NCBI GenBank assembly: GCA_937928165.1
Contig: CALFVT010000002.1
Span: 62,001 to 126,000 of the forward strand
DNA length: 64,000 nt
Source of the DNA: an uncultured Caulobacterales bacterium
GTDB taxonomy: Bacteria; Pseudomonadota; Alphaproteobacteria; Caulobacterales; Maricaulaceae
Reading direction: 5' to 3'
This document shows positions 1 to 7,810 of the stretch, piece by piece. The translations under genes and the position numbers were made by a program. Position 1 is the first letter of the stretch, and each line of letters opens with the position of its first letter. The notes under the pieces are model-generated. The model was not told the origin of the DNA and searched no databases. It worked only from the letters and a program-made list of their open reading frames with translations.

Positions 1-202
1 TTTGCCGCGCCTTGGCGAGCGGTTTTACCGTATCGCCGGGGATCGCAATTCCAAAGAAAAAGGCACAGGCCTCGGCCTCGCCATTGTCAAACATATTGTC
101 CGCTGGCACCGCGGCGGGCTTTATATTGAAAGCGCCGAACACCACGGCACTGAATTTATTATCATACTGCCGCTTGTAAAAGATATCAGCAGTGAAGAAT
201 AA
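1..202 (+). CDS. phoR: PhoR-type sensor histidine kinase, C-terminal fragment
   Basis: Only the last 66 residues are in the window; the gene starts upstream. They hold the end of a HATPase_c domain: the G2 box GTGLGLAIVKHI (about residues 21-32) followed by the HGT...F.I.LP ending typical of PhoR-class kinases. PhoR phosphorylates PhoB when phosphate is scarce. The identity as PhoR, rather than another kinase, rests mainly on the phoU and phoB genes that follow on the same strand. A gap of about 200 bases with a Pho box separates it from phoU, so phoU-phoB probably also has its own promoter. Confidence 0.8.
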   Translation, partial: LPRLGERFYRIAGDRNSKEKGTGLGLAIVKHIVRWHRGGLYIESAEHHGTEFIIILPLVKDISSEE

Positions 203-298
203 TTTGGCCCTCCGCCTTTAACACGGAGTGCGAAGAACCTTAGGCGAAATCATAAAACTGTTTCGGCTCCGAGCGGAAATAGGTGTAAAAACCTCGTG

Positions 299-327
299 CT
301 GTCATATATGTTTCACAAAATTGTCAC
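299..327 (+). promoter_or_regulatory. Pho box upstream of phoU-phoB
   Basis: Three 7-base units lie exactly 11 bases apart: CTGTCAT at 299, GTTTCAC at 310 and TTGTCAC at 321. Eleven-base spaced CTGTCAT-like repeats are the known PhoB binding pattern. An AT-rich -10-like TAAAAT lies at 335-340, about where a PhoB-activated promoter needs it. This suggests that PhoB activates phoU and its own gene. The repeats are seen directly; the binding is inferred. Confidence 0.7.
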
Positions 328-409
328 TATATGATAAAATAAACTCGTAAAACAGCCATTCTTAGGAAAAGGGCTTTGATATAAGCAGGGCAATTTAAAA
401 GGTAACATC

Positions 410-1153
410 ATGGCTCAGGCTCTTGAGCGCATATTTGGGAAATCCAACGTTAATGCAGATTTAATCAGCCTCACAAGCCAATTAGCGCTTATGGGCGGGC
501 AAGTCGAGTCTATACTCGGCGCGACCTTAGACGCTCTGCAAAACCACGATATATCCAAAGCCGCCATAATTGGTGAGCGCAAATCAGAATTTGCTATCTT
601 GCAGCAAGGCATTGACGGCGCATGCGAAAGCTTGATGATAGACCATAATCTTAACGCGCAAGAGCTGCGCCGGGTCATTGCAATTATAAAAACGGCCGCC
701 GACCTTGAACGGATTGGGCAGTTATCCGCCAATATTTCATGGCGGGTACAAAGCCCCGAGACTATGAACGTTTTACCCTCGGTTTCGGGGATTATACGGC
801 TGGGTAAACAAGTACAGCGACAAGTAATATCTGCCCTTGATACCCTTGCCTATGAGAGCCCCGCCAGAGCCCTCCAAGTTTATCAATCTGATGATGATAT
901 TGACCGGCTTCATGCGATATTAAAAAATGACATTTTAGACCTTATGACTCAGGGTAAAACCTCCATCAGCGCCGGCACACATTTAATGTTTATCATTCGC
1001 CATTTTGAGCGCATGGCCGACCATGCCAGCCATATTGCTGAATCAGTTTATTACGCCCATACAGCCAAACATTTACAGCAAGATATAAGTGATGATAAGG
1101 CTATCAGTGATTCACAACAACCAAACGCTATCAATAATTTATCCCATAAATAA
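410..1153 (+). CDS. phoU: Phosphate signalling protein PhoU
   Basis: 247 residues. PhoU is a cytoplasmic dimer that restrains PhoR signalling and modulates phosphate uptake. The sequence shows the two three-helix PhoU repeats. Each carries the recognisable metal-site motif: KTAADLERIGQLSANIS (about residues 90-106) and IIRHFERMADHASHIAES (about 195-212), the E/D-RxxDHxxxI pattern. The ATG at 410 has an AAGG ribosome site 8 bases upstream. The tail after about residue 215 is polar and not conserved. It is followed 17 bases later by phoB. No pst transporter gene lies between phoR and phoB, unlike the usual pstSCAB-phoU order. Confidence 0.95.
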   Translation: MAQALERIFGKSNVNADLISLTSQLALMGGQVESILGATLDALQNHDISKAAIIGERKSEFAILQQGIDGACESLMIDHNLNAQELRRVIAIIKTAADLERIGQLSANISWRVQSPETMNVLPSVSGIIRLGKQVQRQVISALDTLAYESPARALQVYQSDDDIDRLHAILKNDILDLMTQGKTSISAGTHLMFIIRHFERMADHASHIAESVYYAHTAKHLQQDISDDKAISDSQQPNAINNLSHK

Positions 1154-1170
1154 TCTATAAAAGGGCAAGT

Positions 1171-1869
1171 ATGAAACCCTATATCCTAATCGCAGAAGAC
1201 GAAGATGCCCTTGCCACGCTCTTGGAATATAATTTCCAAAAAGAGGGCTATGAAGTCGGCGTCGCGTCAGACGGGGATGAAGTTTTAGTCATGGCCGATG
1301 AGCGCACGCCTGATCTTATTTTAATGGATTGGATGATGCCTAAATTATCCGGCGTTGAAGCTTGTCGCCGCCTGCGCCGTAAAAGCGAAACCCGCAACAC
1401 GCCGATTATTATGCTGACCGCGCGCGGAGATGAAACCGACCGTATTACAGGGCTTGATTACGGGGCAGATGATTATGTGATTAAACCCTTTTCCACCCCA
1501 GAGCTTTTGGCCCGGGTCCGCGCGGTTCTGCGCCGTACCCAGCCGGGATTGCTGGATGATATTATCCGCCACGGCGATATTGAGATCGACGTCAAAGCTT
1601 TTCGCGTTCGGCGCGGCGAGACCGAAATCCACCTTGGCCCCACAGAGTTTCGCCTGCTGGATCATTTCATGCGCCATCCTGCCCGGGTCTTCTCCCGCGA
1701 GCAGCTTCTTGATGCCGTCTGGGGCCGTGATGTTTATGTCGAAGCCCGCACCGTAGATGTGCATATTGGCCGCCTGCGTAAAGCGCTGAAAAAAGCCGGC
1801 GGCGGTGATCCCATAAGAACCGTCCGCTCCGCCGGCTACGCCTTTGAAATCAAAACCAAAGGCGCATAA
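1171..1869 (+). CDS. phoB: Phosphate regulon response regulator PhoB
   Basis: 232 residues, the normal PhoB length. It is a DNA-binding response regulator of the OmpR/PhoB family that activates phosphate-starvation genes. The N-terminal receiver has the acidic pair EDED (residues 9-12), the phospho-acceptor D53 in ILMDWMMPKLSG and the conserved lysine in YVIKPFS. The C-terminal winged helix contains RVFSREQLLDAVWG and VDVHIGRLRKAL. The ATG at 1171 follows AGGG at good spacing. It is probably co-transcribed with phoU and ends at a hairpin terminator. Confidence 0.96.
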   Translation: MKPYILIAEDEDALATLLEYNFQKEGYEVGVASDGDEVLVMADERTPDLILMDWMMPKLSGVEACRRLRRKSETRNTPIIMLTARGDETDRITGLDYGADDYVIKPFSTPELLARVRAVLRRTQPGLLDDIIRHGDIEIDVKAFRVRRGETEIHLGPTEFRLLDHFMRHPARVFSREQLLDAVWGRDVYVEARTVDVHIGRLRKALKKAGGGDPIRTVRSAGYAFEIKTKGA

Positions 1870-1896
1870 AACCCTGCAGTGCAGCGGGGTTTTAAT
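1868..1896 (+). terminator. Hairpin terminator after phoB
   Basis: AAAACCCTGC and a complementary GCA..GGGGTTTT arm surround an AGT loop, with a two-base bulge, ending in a T run. It overlaps the phoB stop and abuts the stop of the convergent gene at 1896, so it may work in both directions. Confidence 0.6.
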
Positions 1897-2699
1897 TATT
1901 CAGGGCGTGCGCCATGGCTCTTGGTGATATATCCTTCACATACCTCTGCCATCTCTTGCTTTACAGCAGGCGTATCCACATCTGTTCGGTAGATGGACCA
2001 TATCTGTTGCCTTTGATAGATACATTCATCATAGGCTTCTTGCCATGTCGGATTCGGGTTAGCCGCTTGGAATTTTGCAATTAAATCCCGCGCTTTTATC
2101 CCAACCGAGCGGGCTTGGCGTGTCTCAAGATCAATGTCTTCATCCGCCATTATAATTGCGATTTTTTCATCCGCCGTAAGCTCATCTTCACCCGTTTTCA
2201 ATTCAGGATGACAAGAGGCGCTATATATGACCCCCGTCGAACCGGCGGGCATATTATAATAATCAGGATTAGTTTGAGTTTTGGCGTGAGAGGCACAGAG
2301 ATCAATCAAAGGCTCTAGGGAGGCGAGCATCACTTTGCGCTCTGCCGCGCCAAGTTCTTCGCCGTTTACGTCATATATCACCGCTGATTTAAGACCATCT
2401 TCGGTCAGCTGCATTTTTACAATATTTGAATTCAGGCCTGTCCAATTTGTTATGGCCGTCGCAGGCAGTTCGCCGTCAACCACCGCTTTGCGGCGGCGGT
2501 TAAGCTCTTTCTCAATCTCCTCATCCATGACCGTGGGGGACAGGATTAGTTTCGCGATCACGGGCCCAGTCGCTTCAACTGTCGCTGTGGCTGCCGCTTC
2601 ATTGGCGCTGACTTGGGTAACAATGGGCGTAGTTAGCCCAAGGCCAAGGGCGGTAAAGCCGCAAAGGCCGAGCCGCGTGAATTTATCTGTCGCTTTCAT
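1896..2699 (-). CDS. Exported protein of unknown function, third gene of the blaI operon
   Basis: 267 residues from the ATG at 2699, which has a GGAG ribosome site 7 bases upstream and begins a clear signal peptide (MKATDKF, then the hydrophobic GLCGFTALGLGL, cleaved near VSA-NEA). An in-frame ATG at 2813 overlaps the stop of the preceding gene but would bury the signal peptide behind 38 residues. The mature part is polar and acidic, with four cysteines (the first three in IDLCASH, SASCHP and DECIYQ) that could form disulfides in the periplasm. I recognise no family. Its position after blaI and an M56 peptidase gene suggests a target or partner of that sensing system. Confidence 0.7.
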   Translation of the reverse strand: MKATDKFTRLGLCGFTALGLGLTTPIVTQVSANEAAATATVEATGPVIAKLILSPTVMDEEIEKELNRRRKAVVDGELPATAITNWTGLNSNIVKMQLTEDGLKSAVIYDVNGEELGAAERKVMLASLEPLIDLCASHAKTQTNPDYYNMPAGSTGVIYSASCHPELKTGEDELTADEKIAIIMADEDIDLETRQARSVGIKARDLIAKFQAANPNPTWQEAYDECIYQRQQIWSIYRTDVDTPAVKQEMAEVCEGYITKSHGARPE

Positions 2700-2809
2700 A
2701 TTTAATCTCCGAATGCGTATTTTCACAGGGTGACCCATTCCTAGAGTAAGGCCCGGGGTCAGTTTAAAGTTTAGCGGGTCGGACATATTTAAAACTTTCA
2801 TATTATCGC

Positions 2810-3730
2810 TCATTTTGGGTCTGGCTTTGGTGTATCACGCGCCGCAAGAGCGAGGCTGAGGGATTGTATTTGCCGGGACATCGGCCCCGCCGCGCGCTCG
2901 GCCTTGAGCAGGACTTTGGCGTAATCCAGCATCGCATCTTCGCCGCCTTTAAGCTTGTGAAGGAAATAAGCATCACAGGCCGCTTCTTGGTCAATGCGAA
3001 AGCGCTTGGCGGCGTAATGCACAAGGGGGTTAAACCAATGCACCGCACGGAAAATTAATAGGCCCAAAGCCGCCCAAAGATCATAGCGGCGGATATGAGC
3101 CGCCTCATGACAGAGGGCAAAAAATTGCTCGTCTTCGGTATAAATCTGGGTAAAATTATTGGGTAGAATAATTAAAGGCCTAAACAGGCCGCTGACCAGT
3201 GGGCCAATCACGGCGGGAGCGATTTTGACGCGCGGCACATGCCGCAATCCCATTTGCACCGCCGCCTTTTCCGTCAACGCCGCAAGCTCTTGATTAACCG
3301 GCGCACTCACATCATTCAGCACACGCCAAAAGCGGTTATGGTGATAAATCTGCCGGGCAAACCAAGCCGCGCCAACCCCAATCCATAGCGCCAATAGAAC
3401 ATTAGGCAGCAAAGACAGATCAAGCCCCGCGCTCGCCTCGGCAGCGGCGGGCTCAAAAGCAGTGGTCCCTTCGGCTTGGACGGCCCCTGGGTCCACTGGC
3501 CAATTAAAATAATCCGGCCAGAATGCCCAAGGGGTGAGCGTTTCGGGGGCCTTCGCGGGAAGGGTAATATTGGGCATAAATAGGCGTAAAAACGGTAAGG
3601 CCCAAATTAGATAAGCCGCATCCGCCCCGCCGAAGCGGGCCAAAGGCCGCCGTAACAACAAGGCCAGTCCGATCAGCCCCGTTGTTACGGCCGCCAATTT
3701 CAGACCCCAACTTAAAAGGTCTAAAATCAT
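2810..3730 (-). CDS. M56 family membrane metallopeptidase, BlaR1-like without sensor domain
   Basis: 306 residues. M56 proteins are polytopic membrane proteases; in BlaR1/MecR1 they are activated by a C-terminal penicillin-binding sensor and lead to loss of the BlaI repressor. Visible here: membrane segments near residues 5-27, 38-52 and 107-125, the SGLFRPLIILP signature, the zinc motif HEAAH followed by IRRYDLW, a further segment, and the third-ligand region DQEAACDA. The protein stops about 60 residues later, so the roughly 250-residue sensor domain of BlaR1 is absent. The start overlaps the blaI stop by 4 bases (ATGA), indicating translational coupling. Confidence 0.88.
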   Translation of the reverse strand: MILDLLSWGLKLAAVTTGLIGLALLLRRPLARFGGADAAYLIWALPFLRLFMPNITLPAKAPETLTPWAFWPDYFNWPVDPGAVQAEGTTAFEPAAAEASAGLDLSLLPNVLLALWIGVGAAWFARQIYHHNRFWRVLNDVSAPVNQELAALTEKAAVQMGLRHVPRVKIAPAVIGPLVSGLFRPLIILPNNFTQIYTEDEQFFALCHEAAHIRRYDLWAALGLLIFRAVHWFNPLVHYAAKRFRIDQEAACDAYFLHKLKGGEDAMLDYAKVLLKAERAAGPMSRQIQSLSLALAARDTPKPDPK

Positions 3731-4134
3731 GATTTTTTACTCTTGCCGGATTTCATCTCCTGCAAGAGCGCCGTAATGTCATCAATATCTTCATCGGATA
3801 AATCTTCTGATTTACTCAGGTGCAAAAATAACGGCGCAGCACGGCCTTTGAAAAGCTGTTGGGATAGGGTGCCGATCACCTCTCCGCCATATTCTTCGCG
3901 GGTAAGGCGCGGGGCATAAAGATAGCGCCGCCCATCAAGAGTGGTACTAAGGATGCCTTTATCCACGAGCCGCGCCAGAAGGGTTTTCACCGTGCGGATA
4001 TTCCAATCTTTCTGCCCGGATAAAGCCTGCGCAATCTCGCTCGCGCCCATTGATAATTTATGGGGAGCGCTGCGCCGCTCTTCGCGCCATAAAATATCCA
4101 TAAGGGCCATTTCAGATTTGGAGATTGATTTCAT
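3727..4134 (-). CDS. BlaI/MecI/CopY family transcriptional repressor
   Basis: 135 residues, normal for BlaI. The N-terminal winged helix starts with ISKSEMALMDILW and contains NIRTVKTLLARLVDKGILS, the typical recognition helix and wing, then the GRRYLYAP strand and a C-terminal dimerisation region. The lysine-rich end (MKSGKSKKS) is not conserved. It is the first gene of a three-gene minus-strand operon and lies just downstream of two identical dyads, so it is very likely autoregulatory. No beta-lactamase or penicillin-binding gene is near, so the inducing signal is unknown. Confidence 0.9.
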   Translation of the reverse strand: MKSISKSEMALMDILWREERRSAPHKLSMGASEIAQALSGQKDWNIRTVKTLLARLVDKGILSTTLDGRRYLYAPRLTREEYGGEVIGTLSQQLFKGRAAPLFLHLSKSEDLSDEDIDDITALLQEMKSGKSKKS

Positions 4135-4143
4135 AACTCACCT

Positions 4144-4186
4144 GACTACGTTATGTAGTCACTATACACGACTACAAAGCGTAGTC
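4144..4186 (-). promoter_or_regulatory. Tandem BlaI-type operators
   Basis: Two perfect inverted repeats, GACTAC-N5-GTAGTC, occupy 4144-4160 and 4170-4186, with centres 26 bases apart. The nearer one is 10 bases upstream of the blaI start. BlaI and MecI bind TACA/TGTA-type dyads of this size, and TAC..GTA half-sites match. The arms are identical in both copies while the 5-base centres differ, as expected for operators under selection. Confidence 0.8.
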
Positions 4187-4248
4187 AATAGTTTTTTATA
4201 AAAATTTAGCCCCTCCCCCGCTAGCTCCATCTATGTTATCCACCTTCG

Positions 4249-5430
4249 ATGAAAGACATTATGTATAATCCCGCCATGCTTGAAATTAAGACCCTGGATG
4301 GGTTTAAGGCGTGGGCCGCGGCGGGAGCGCGTCCGGCGGCGGCGCTGCAGGGACTTGACCTTCGGGATTGCTCGGAGGATTTAAAGCGCACGGATTTCAC
4401 GGGCTCGATCTTTTTGTCTTGCATATTATCCCCGCGCGGGGCCAAGGCCGTGTTTCGCGGCGGCGGGCTTATTATTCCCGATAGTCCAAAGTTTCGCTTT
4501 CCCGCCCACCGCAGCGAGCTTTACAGCCCCGAAGAATTATTTGACGGCTATGACCCCAGCCGCCTTGACGGCTATAACGCCACTTATGATTACGCCGTTT
4601 ATATGGAGTATGAAAGCAGCGGCATCGTCAATGTGGCTTTGGATACAGATTTATATCGCCATCTTCACGACCACAGCATCACCAATGCTTTGCATGACCT
4701 TTTGCGCGGGCGCAAAGTCGTTGCGATAATGGGCGGCCACGGGTTAGAGCGCGCCAGCCCTACTTATAAAAGCATCGCCCATTTATCACGCCGCCTAACC
4801 CAAAAGGGTTATTTAATGACCAGCGGCGGCGGGCCCGGCGCGATGGAAGCCACTCATTTGGGGGCTTATTTTGCGAGGCGATCTGCAGATGATTTAAAGA
4901 CCGCTCTTGATATGCTCAGCCCCCGCCCCGGCGGCGCAGTACCGGAGCGGGAATATGCAGACCCGGACTGGCTTGCGCGGGCGTGGCGGGTGCGCGAGAC
5001 ATTCCCTTTGGCCAAAGCGGATAAAGAAAAATCTATGAGCGTCGGCATTCCCACATGGTTTTATGGCCATGAACCCCCCGCCCCCTTTGCCACACATATT
5101 GCGAAATATTTCGCCAATTCCATCCGCGAAGACGGGTTGTTAATGATGGCCCATCACGGGGTTGTTTTTGCGCCGGGCAGCGCCGGAACTCGCCAAGAAA
5201 TTTTCCAAGATGCGGCACAAAATCATTACCGCAGCGCCGGGTTTCCCTCCCCGATGATATTCTTTGGCGCTGATTATTGGACGGGGACAAGCGATCACCC
5301 TTATAGCTTTCCCGTCTGGCAGCTTATCACTCAAACCGCCGGGGCGCATTACCGTCCGCTCATGCACCTGACCGACAGTGAAGATGAGATTATGACCATC
5401 ATTGACGACTTCGCCCCGCCGAAGGTCTAG
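4249..5430 (+). CDS. LOG family protein (Rossmann nucleotide-binding)
   Basis: 393 residues. The LOG family includes cytokinin-activating phosphoribohydrolases and bacterial nucleotide 5'-monophosphate nucleosidases. The core is seen in VVAIMGGHGLER (about residues 151-162), SGGGPGAMEATHLGAYFA (about 193-210) and PGSAGTRQEIFQDAAQN near the C-terminus, a variant of the family PGGxGTxxE motif. It is longer than simple LOG proteins, with about 140 extra N-terminal residues. Three in-frame ATGs (4249, 4261, 4276) compete for the start and none has a convincing ribosome site. The substrate cannot be told from sequence, and the neighbours give no clue. Confidence 0.8.
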   Translation: MKDIMYNPAMLEIKTLDGFKAWAAAGARPAAALQGLDLRDCSEDLKRTDFTGSIFLSCILSPRGAKAVFRGGGLIIPDSPKFRFPAHRSELYSPEELFDGYDPSRLDGYNATYDYAVYMEYESSGIVNVALDTDLYRHLHDHSITNALHDLLRGRKVVAIMGGHGLERASPTYKSIAHLSRRLTQKGYLMTSGGGPGAMEATHLGAYFARRSADDLKTALDMLSPRPGGAVPEREYADPDWLARAWRVRETFPLAKADKEKSMSVGIPTWFYGHEPPAPFATHIAKYFANSIREDGLLMMAHHGVVFAPGSAGTRQEIFQDAAQNHYRSAGFPSPMIFFGADYWTGTSDHPYSFPVWQLITQTAGAHYRPLMHLTDSEDEIMTIIDDFAPPKV

Positions 5431-5542
5431 ATCTGCGTTTAGCGCCGCCCCAAAATTTACGCCGCCTTTATTTGCACAGCAGATAAATTAGGCTAATATC
5501 AAAACAAAACCCTTTATTTAACGTAAGACAACAGGCACCCAT

Positions 5543-5935
5543 ATGAATATTGGCGACGTTGCAAAACTGACAAATTTACCGGCAAAAACTCTGCGCTATT
5601 ATGAAGAGATCGGCCTAATCACGCCGCAGCGCGCAAGCAATGGCTATCGGCATTATACAGCAAGCCAAACCGAATCCTTACGCTTTCTTGCCCGCGCCCG
5701 CCATCTGGGCTTTAGCATAGATGAATGCCGGAGCTTAATTGGGCTTTATGAAAATAAAACCCGCAAAAGCGCCGATGTGCGCCAAATCACCTTGGAGCAT
5801 ATCAAAAAAATTGATGACAAAATTATGCAGATGCAGAGCATTCGCAAGACATTAACCCAGCTTGCCGCAGCCTGCAAAGGGGATGAACGGCCCGACTGCC
5901 CGATCCTTAAAGGCCTCTCGGGCCAAGACGAATGA
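5543..5935 (+). CDS. cueR: CueR-type copper-responsive MerR family regulator
   Basis: 130 residues. The MerR helix-turn-helix and wing are at residues 1-38 (LPAKTLRYYEEIGLI, SNGYRHY). The metal loop near the C-terminus has C111 and C119 separated by seven residues (CKGDERPDC), followed by PILKGLSG, and S76 in KSADVRQITLE. In E. coli CueR, C112, C120 and S77 occupy these places, and a serine there goes with Cu(I)/Ag(I)/Au(I) sensing, while zinc and mercury sensors have cysteine. It converges with the metal operon at 5946-7683, whose promoter has a CueR-type box, so that operon is its likely target. Confidence 0.88.
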   Translation: MNIGDVAKLTNLPAKTLRYYEEIGLITPQRASNGYRHYTASQTESLRFLARARHLGFSIDECRSLIGLYENKTRKSADVRQITLEHIKKIDDKIMQMQSIRKTLTQLAAACKGDERPDCPILKGLSGQDE

Positions 5936-5945
5936 TAGGCTAAAA

Positions 5946-6356
5946 TCATACCTCGGCAGAAAAAAACTCATAGAGCGGCAGGCTCAGATAAGCGGCCATA
6001 AATCCGATCACCCAAATTATAATTGACAGCCACCATAGGCGTAAATTCCAGTGGTGGACGGCCGCGCATTTGGCCGCAAACGCAGGATCACTTGGGCAAA
6101 CCCGCCCCGGGCGAAACAAAGCCCATCCTCCAAGGGCCAGTAGAATCCCGCTCCCGAGAAAGAGCCAAATCTTATTCTGGGCCAAAGACCCTAAAAACGG
6201 CAAGCCTTCAAATAGCGCCGCAGAAACAGCGCCAAAGCCCATGGTTACGAGCAATATGGGTAAGGCGCAGCAAATCAGCGTCGATGAAGATAAGAATAAA
6301 ACCAGCCACCCCCACCGGCTTTGCGCCGCAGGGCCCTGCGGTTTAATCCTGTCCAT
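5946..6356 (-). CDS. MerT-like metal transport membrane protein
   Basis: 136 residues, with three predicted membrane helices (about residues 15-43, 63-80 and 107-128). The first carries a cysteine pair, LICCALPILLVTMGFGA, the MerT signature, and the loop before the third has two more cysteines (CPSDPAFAAKC), as MerT does. MerT imports Hg(II) handed over by periplasmic MerP. Here there is no merA reductase, and the promoter box is of CueR type, so copper or another monovalent soft metal is a better guess than mercury. The start overlaps the upstream stop by one base (TAATG). Confidence 0.75.
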   Translation of the reverse strand: MDRIKPQGPAAQSRWGWLVLFLSSSTLICCALPILLVTMGFGAVSAALFEGLPFLGSLAQNKIWLFLGSGILLALGGWALFRPGRVCPSDPAFAAKCAAVHHWNLRLWWLSIIIWVIGFMAAYLSLPLYEFFSAEV

Positions 6357-6781
6357 TAAGAGCCGTAGCCTTCGCGGTGCTCACGATCTTTATCATGCGG
6401 TTGGTCTTTTGGGTCTTTCGGCTTATGATTAACCTTTTTGGCTTCACCAGGTTTATCCACTGCATCTTGGTTTAAGCGGCAGGTTTCAATTTGGGTTTGG
6501 CCTCGGAAGGTAAATCCTTTTTTGCGAAATAATTTCGTCATGCGCTTATCACTCAGATCTGTACCCTCCGCCGCGCAGACGGATATAAGCCCCAAGTCCA
6601 GATCAACAGACACATCCCTTACCCCGTCAATTTTTTTAAGAGCTTTAGCCGAAGTCGCTACGCAAAACGGACAGGTCAACCCATCAACGCGCATATCATA
6701 TTGGCGCTCCCCTGCCAGAGCCGCCCCATTCAGGCTAAAGCTCAAGCTTAAACCGCCGGTTATCATAAGAAATCTCATCAT
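6356..6781 (-). CDS. Periplasmic heavy-metal-associated (MerP-like) protein
   Basis: 141 residues: signal peptide (MMRFLMITGGLSLSFSLNGAALA), then one HMA fold at about residues 27-95 with the metal site GLTCPFCVATSAKAL, a CPFC variant of the MerP CxxC. The second half after residue 100 is a charged, His-, Lys- and Asp-rich tail that may add metal sites or simply be flexible. MerP-type proteins capture metal in the periplasm and pass it to a membrane transporter; the MerT-like gene follows immediately. It lies 14 bases after the outer-membrane protein gene in the same operon. Confidence 0.8.
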   Translation of the reverse strand: MMRFLMITGGLSLSFSLNGAALAGERQYDMRVDGLTCPFCVATSAKALKKIDGVRDVSVDLDLGLISVCAAEGTDLSDKRMTKLFRKKGFTFRGQTQIETCRLNQDAVDKPGEAKKVNHKPKDPKDQPHDKDREHREGYGS

Positions 6782-6795
6782 AATATATGACTCCG

Positions 6796-7683
6796 TTAAA
6801 AATTTAACCTGAGACTCGTTCGGACAGAATAATCAGGCCGAAGAGCGTCATTTGAAAAATTATCTGCAATCGGAAGCGTAAGCGCCGTTTCCAATATCCA
6901 TCTTTGGGCTGCATATTGAAGCCCAGGGGATATCGAGACGGATGTCCCCCCGCCCATGGACGAATCTTGGGGTAAATTGACGCCGTTACGCTGCGCATCA
7001 TCTTGCCATGTAACATTGCCTTCGATCACGCCAAAAATAAAGCCGCGGGTCTGCGCATTTAATATCTTCGGCCATAGGCGATATTGTAAAGACCCATCAA
7101 TCGTCAGGCTATCGCCTGCCTGAAAATCATTAGCAGAACCGTTTAGCGTATAAAGCACTTGTCCGCCCAAATTAAATTGGGTACTAGCCAGTGTTGCAAC
7201 CAATCCGCCAAAAACATCAACTGAGCCATCACTTGTTACACCTGTTTTACCTGTTGGCACGCGCAGCCCTATCAGCGGCGAGAGGCGGGTTGTTGCCCCC
7301 TTATTATCATAGCGGAAAATTTCATAGCGCGAAAATAACGTCCCATCTCCCAGCGCTAATTGACGATCATCATTTGAGCCCAATTCACGGTTAATATGGG
7401 CCAGCGGGAGCACGCCAAAAACCGACCATTTAGAGCTCACCCCATACCCCCCAAGGGTGAGGGATGTAAGGCTATTGACATTCGCCTCATTTACGCCCGC
7501 CCCTCCGGACGCTTGGGTGAATATAAGCTGCTGGCGTAAGATAATCTCATCTTCGCTTATGGGCAGCGCCGTATTAAACGTAATCGGGGCCGCCAACACC
7601 TGCGGTGCAGCCACGGCAAAGCCGCAGCAGACTACTCGGGCCTTTAAATTTCGGCTATCAAAATAACATTTTAAACCCATCAT
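6796..7683 (-). CDS. Outer-membrane beta-barrel protein, first gene of the CueR-box operon
   Basis: 295 residues with a signal peptide ending near QVLA-APITF, alternating beta-strand sequence throughout, and a C-terminal aromatic (SLRLNF), the signal for outer-membrane insertion. It resembles the general proteobacterial 'transporter' barrel family (MetA-pathway-of-phenol-degradation type). Adjacent ATGs at 7683 and 7680 start the gene. The predicted transcription start from the CueR box falls 1-2 bases before 7683 and no ribosome site precedes it, so translation may be leaderless. A role in moving metal across the outer membrane is inferred from the operon. Confidence 0.72.
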   Translation of the reverse strand: MMGLKCYFDSRNLKARVVCCGFAVAAPQVLAAPITFNTALPISEDEIILRQQLIFTQASGGAGVNEANVNSLTSLTLGGYGVSSKWSVFGVLPLAHINRELGSNDDRQLALGDGTLFSRYEIFRYDNKGATTRLSPLIGLRVPTGKTGVTSDGSVDVFGGLVATLASTQFNLGGQVLYTLNGSANDFQAGDSLTIDGSLQYRLWPKILNAQTRGFIFGVIEGNVTWQDDAQRNGVNLPQDSSMGGGTSVSISPGLQYAAQRWILETALTLPIADNFSNDALRPDYSVRTSLRLNF

Positions 7684-7690
7684 AAGAGAG

Positions 7691-7721
7691 GGTTTACGCC
7701 TTCCAGTGACTGGAAGGTCAA
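7691..7721 (-). promoter_or_regulatory. CueR/MerR-type promoter box
   Basis: On the minus strand: -35 TTGACC (7721-7716), a 19-base spacer TTCCAGTCACTGGAAGGCG (7715-7697) and a -10-like TAAACC (7696-7691). The spacer holds the dyad CCTTCCAGTCACTGGAAGG. A 19-base spacer with an ACCTTCC..GGAAGG dyad is the hallmark of CueR-family promoters such as that of E. coli copA. The -10 ends only 7 bases before the start codon at 7683. Confidence 0.85.
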
Positions 7722-7810
7722 GAGCCTAAATGAATCAGGCCACATAATCATAAACCGCCCATAAAAAAACGCCCCGAAGGGCGCTATGGACTTTATAGTA
7801 TAATACTGCT

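Noticed and set aside
2810-3730. Naming the M56 gene blaR1
   Set aside because: The penicillin-binding sensor domain is absent and there is no beta-lactamase, so the name would imply a wrong signal.
5946-7683. Calling the operon a mercury-resistance (mer) operon
   Set aside because: No merA or merB, the regulator has the copper-type serine and 7-residue cysteine loop, and the box is CueR-like.
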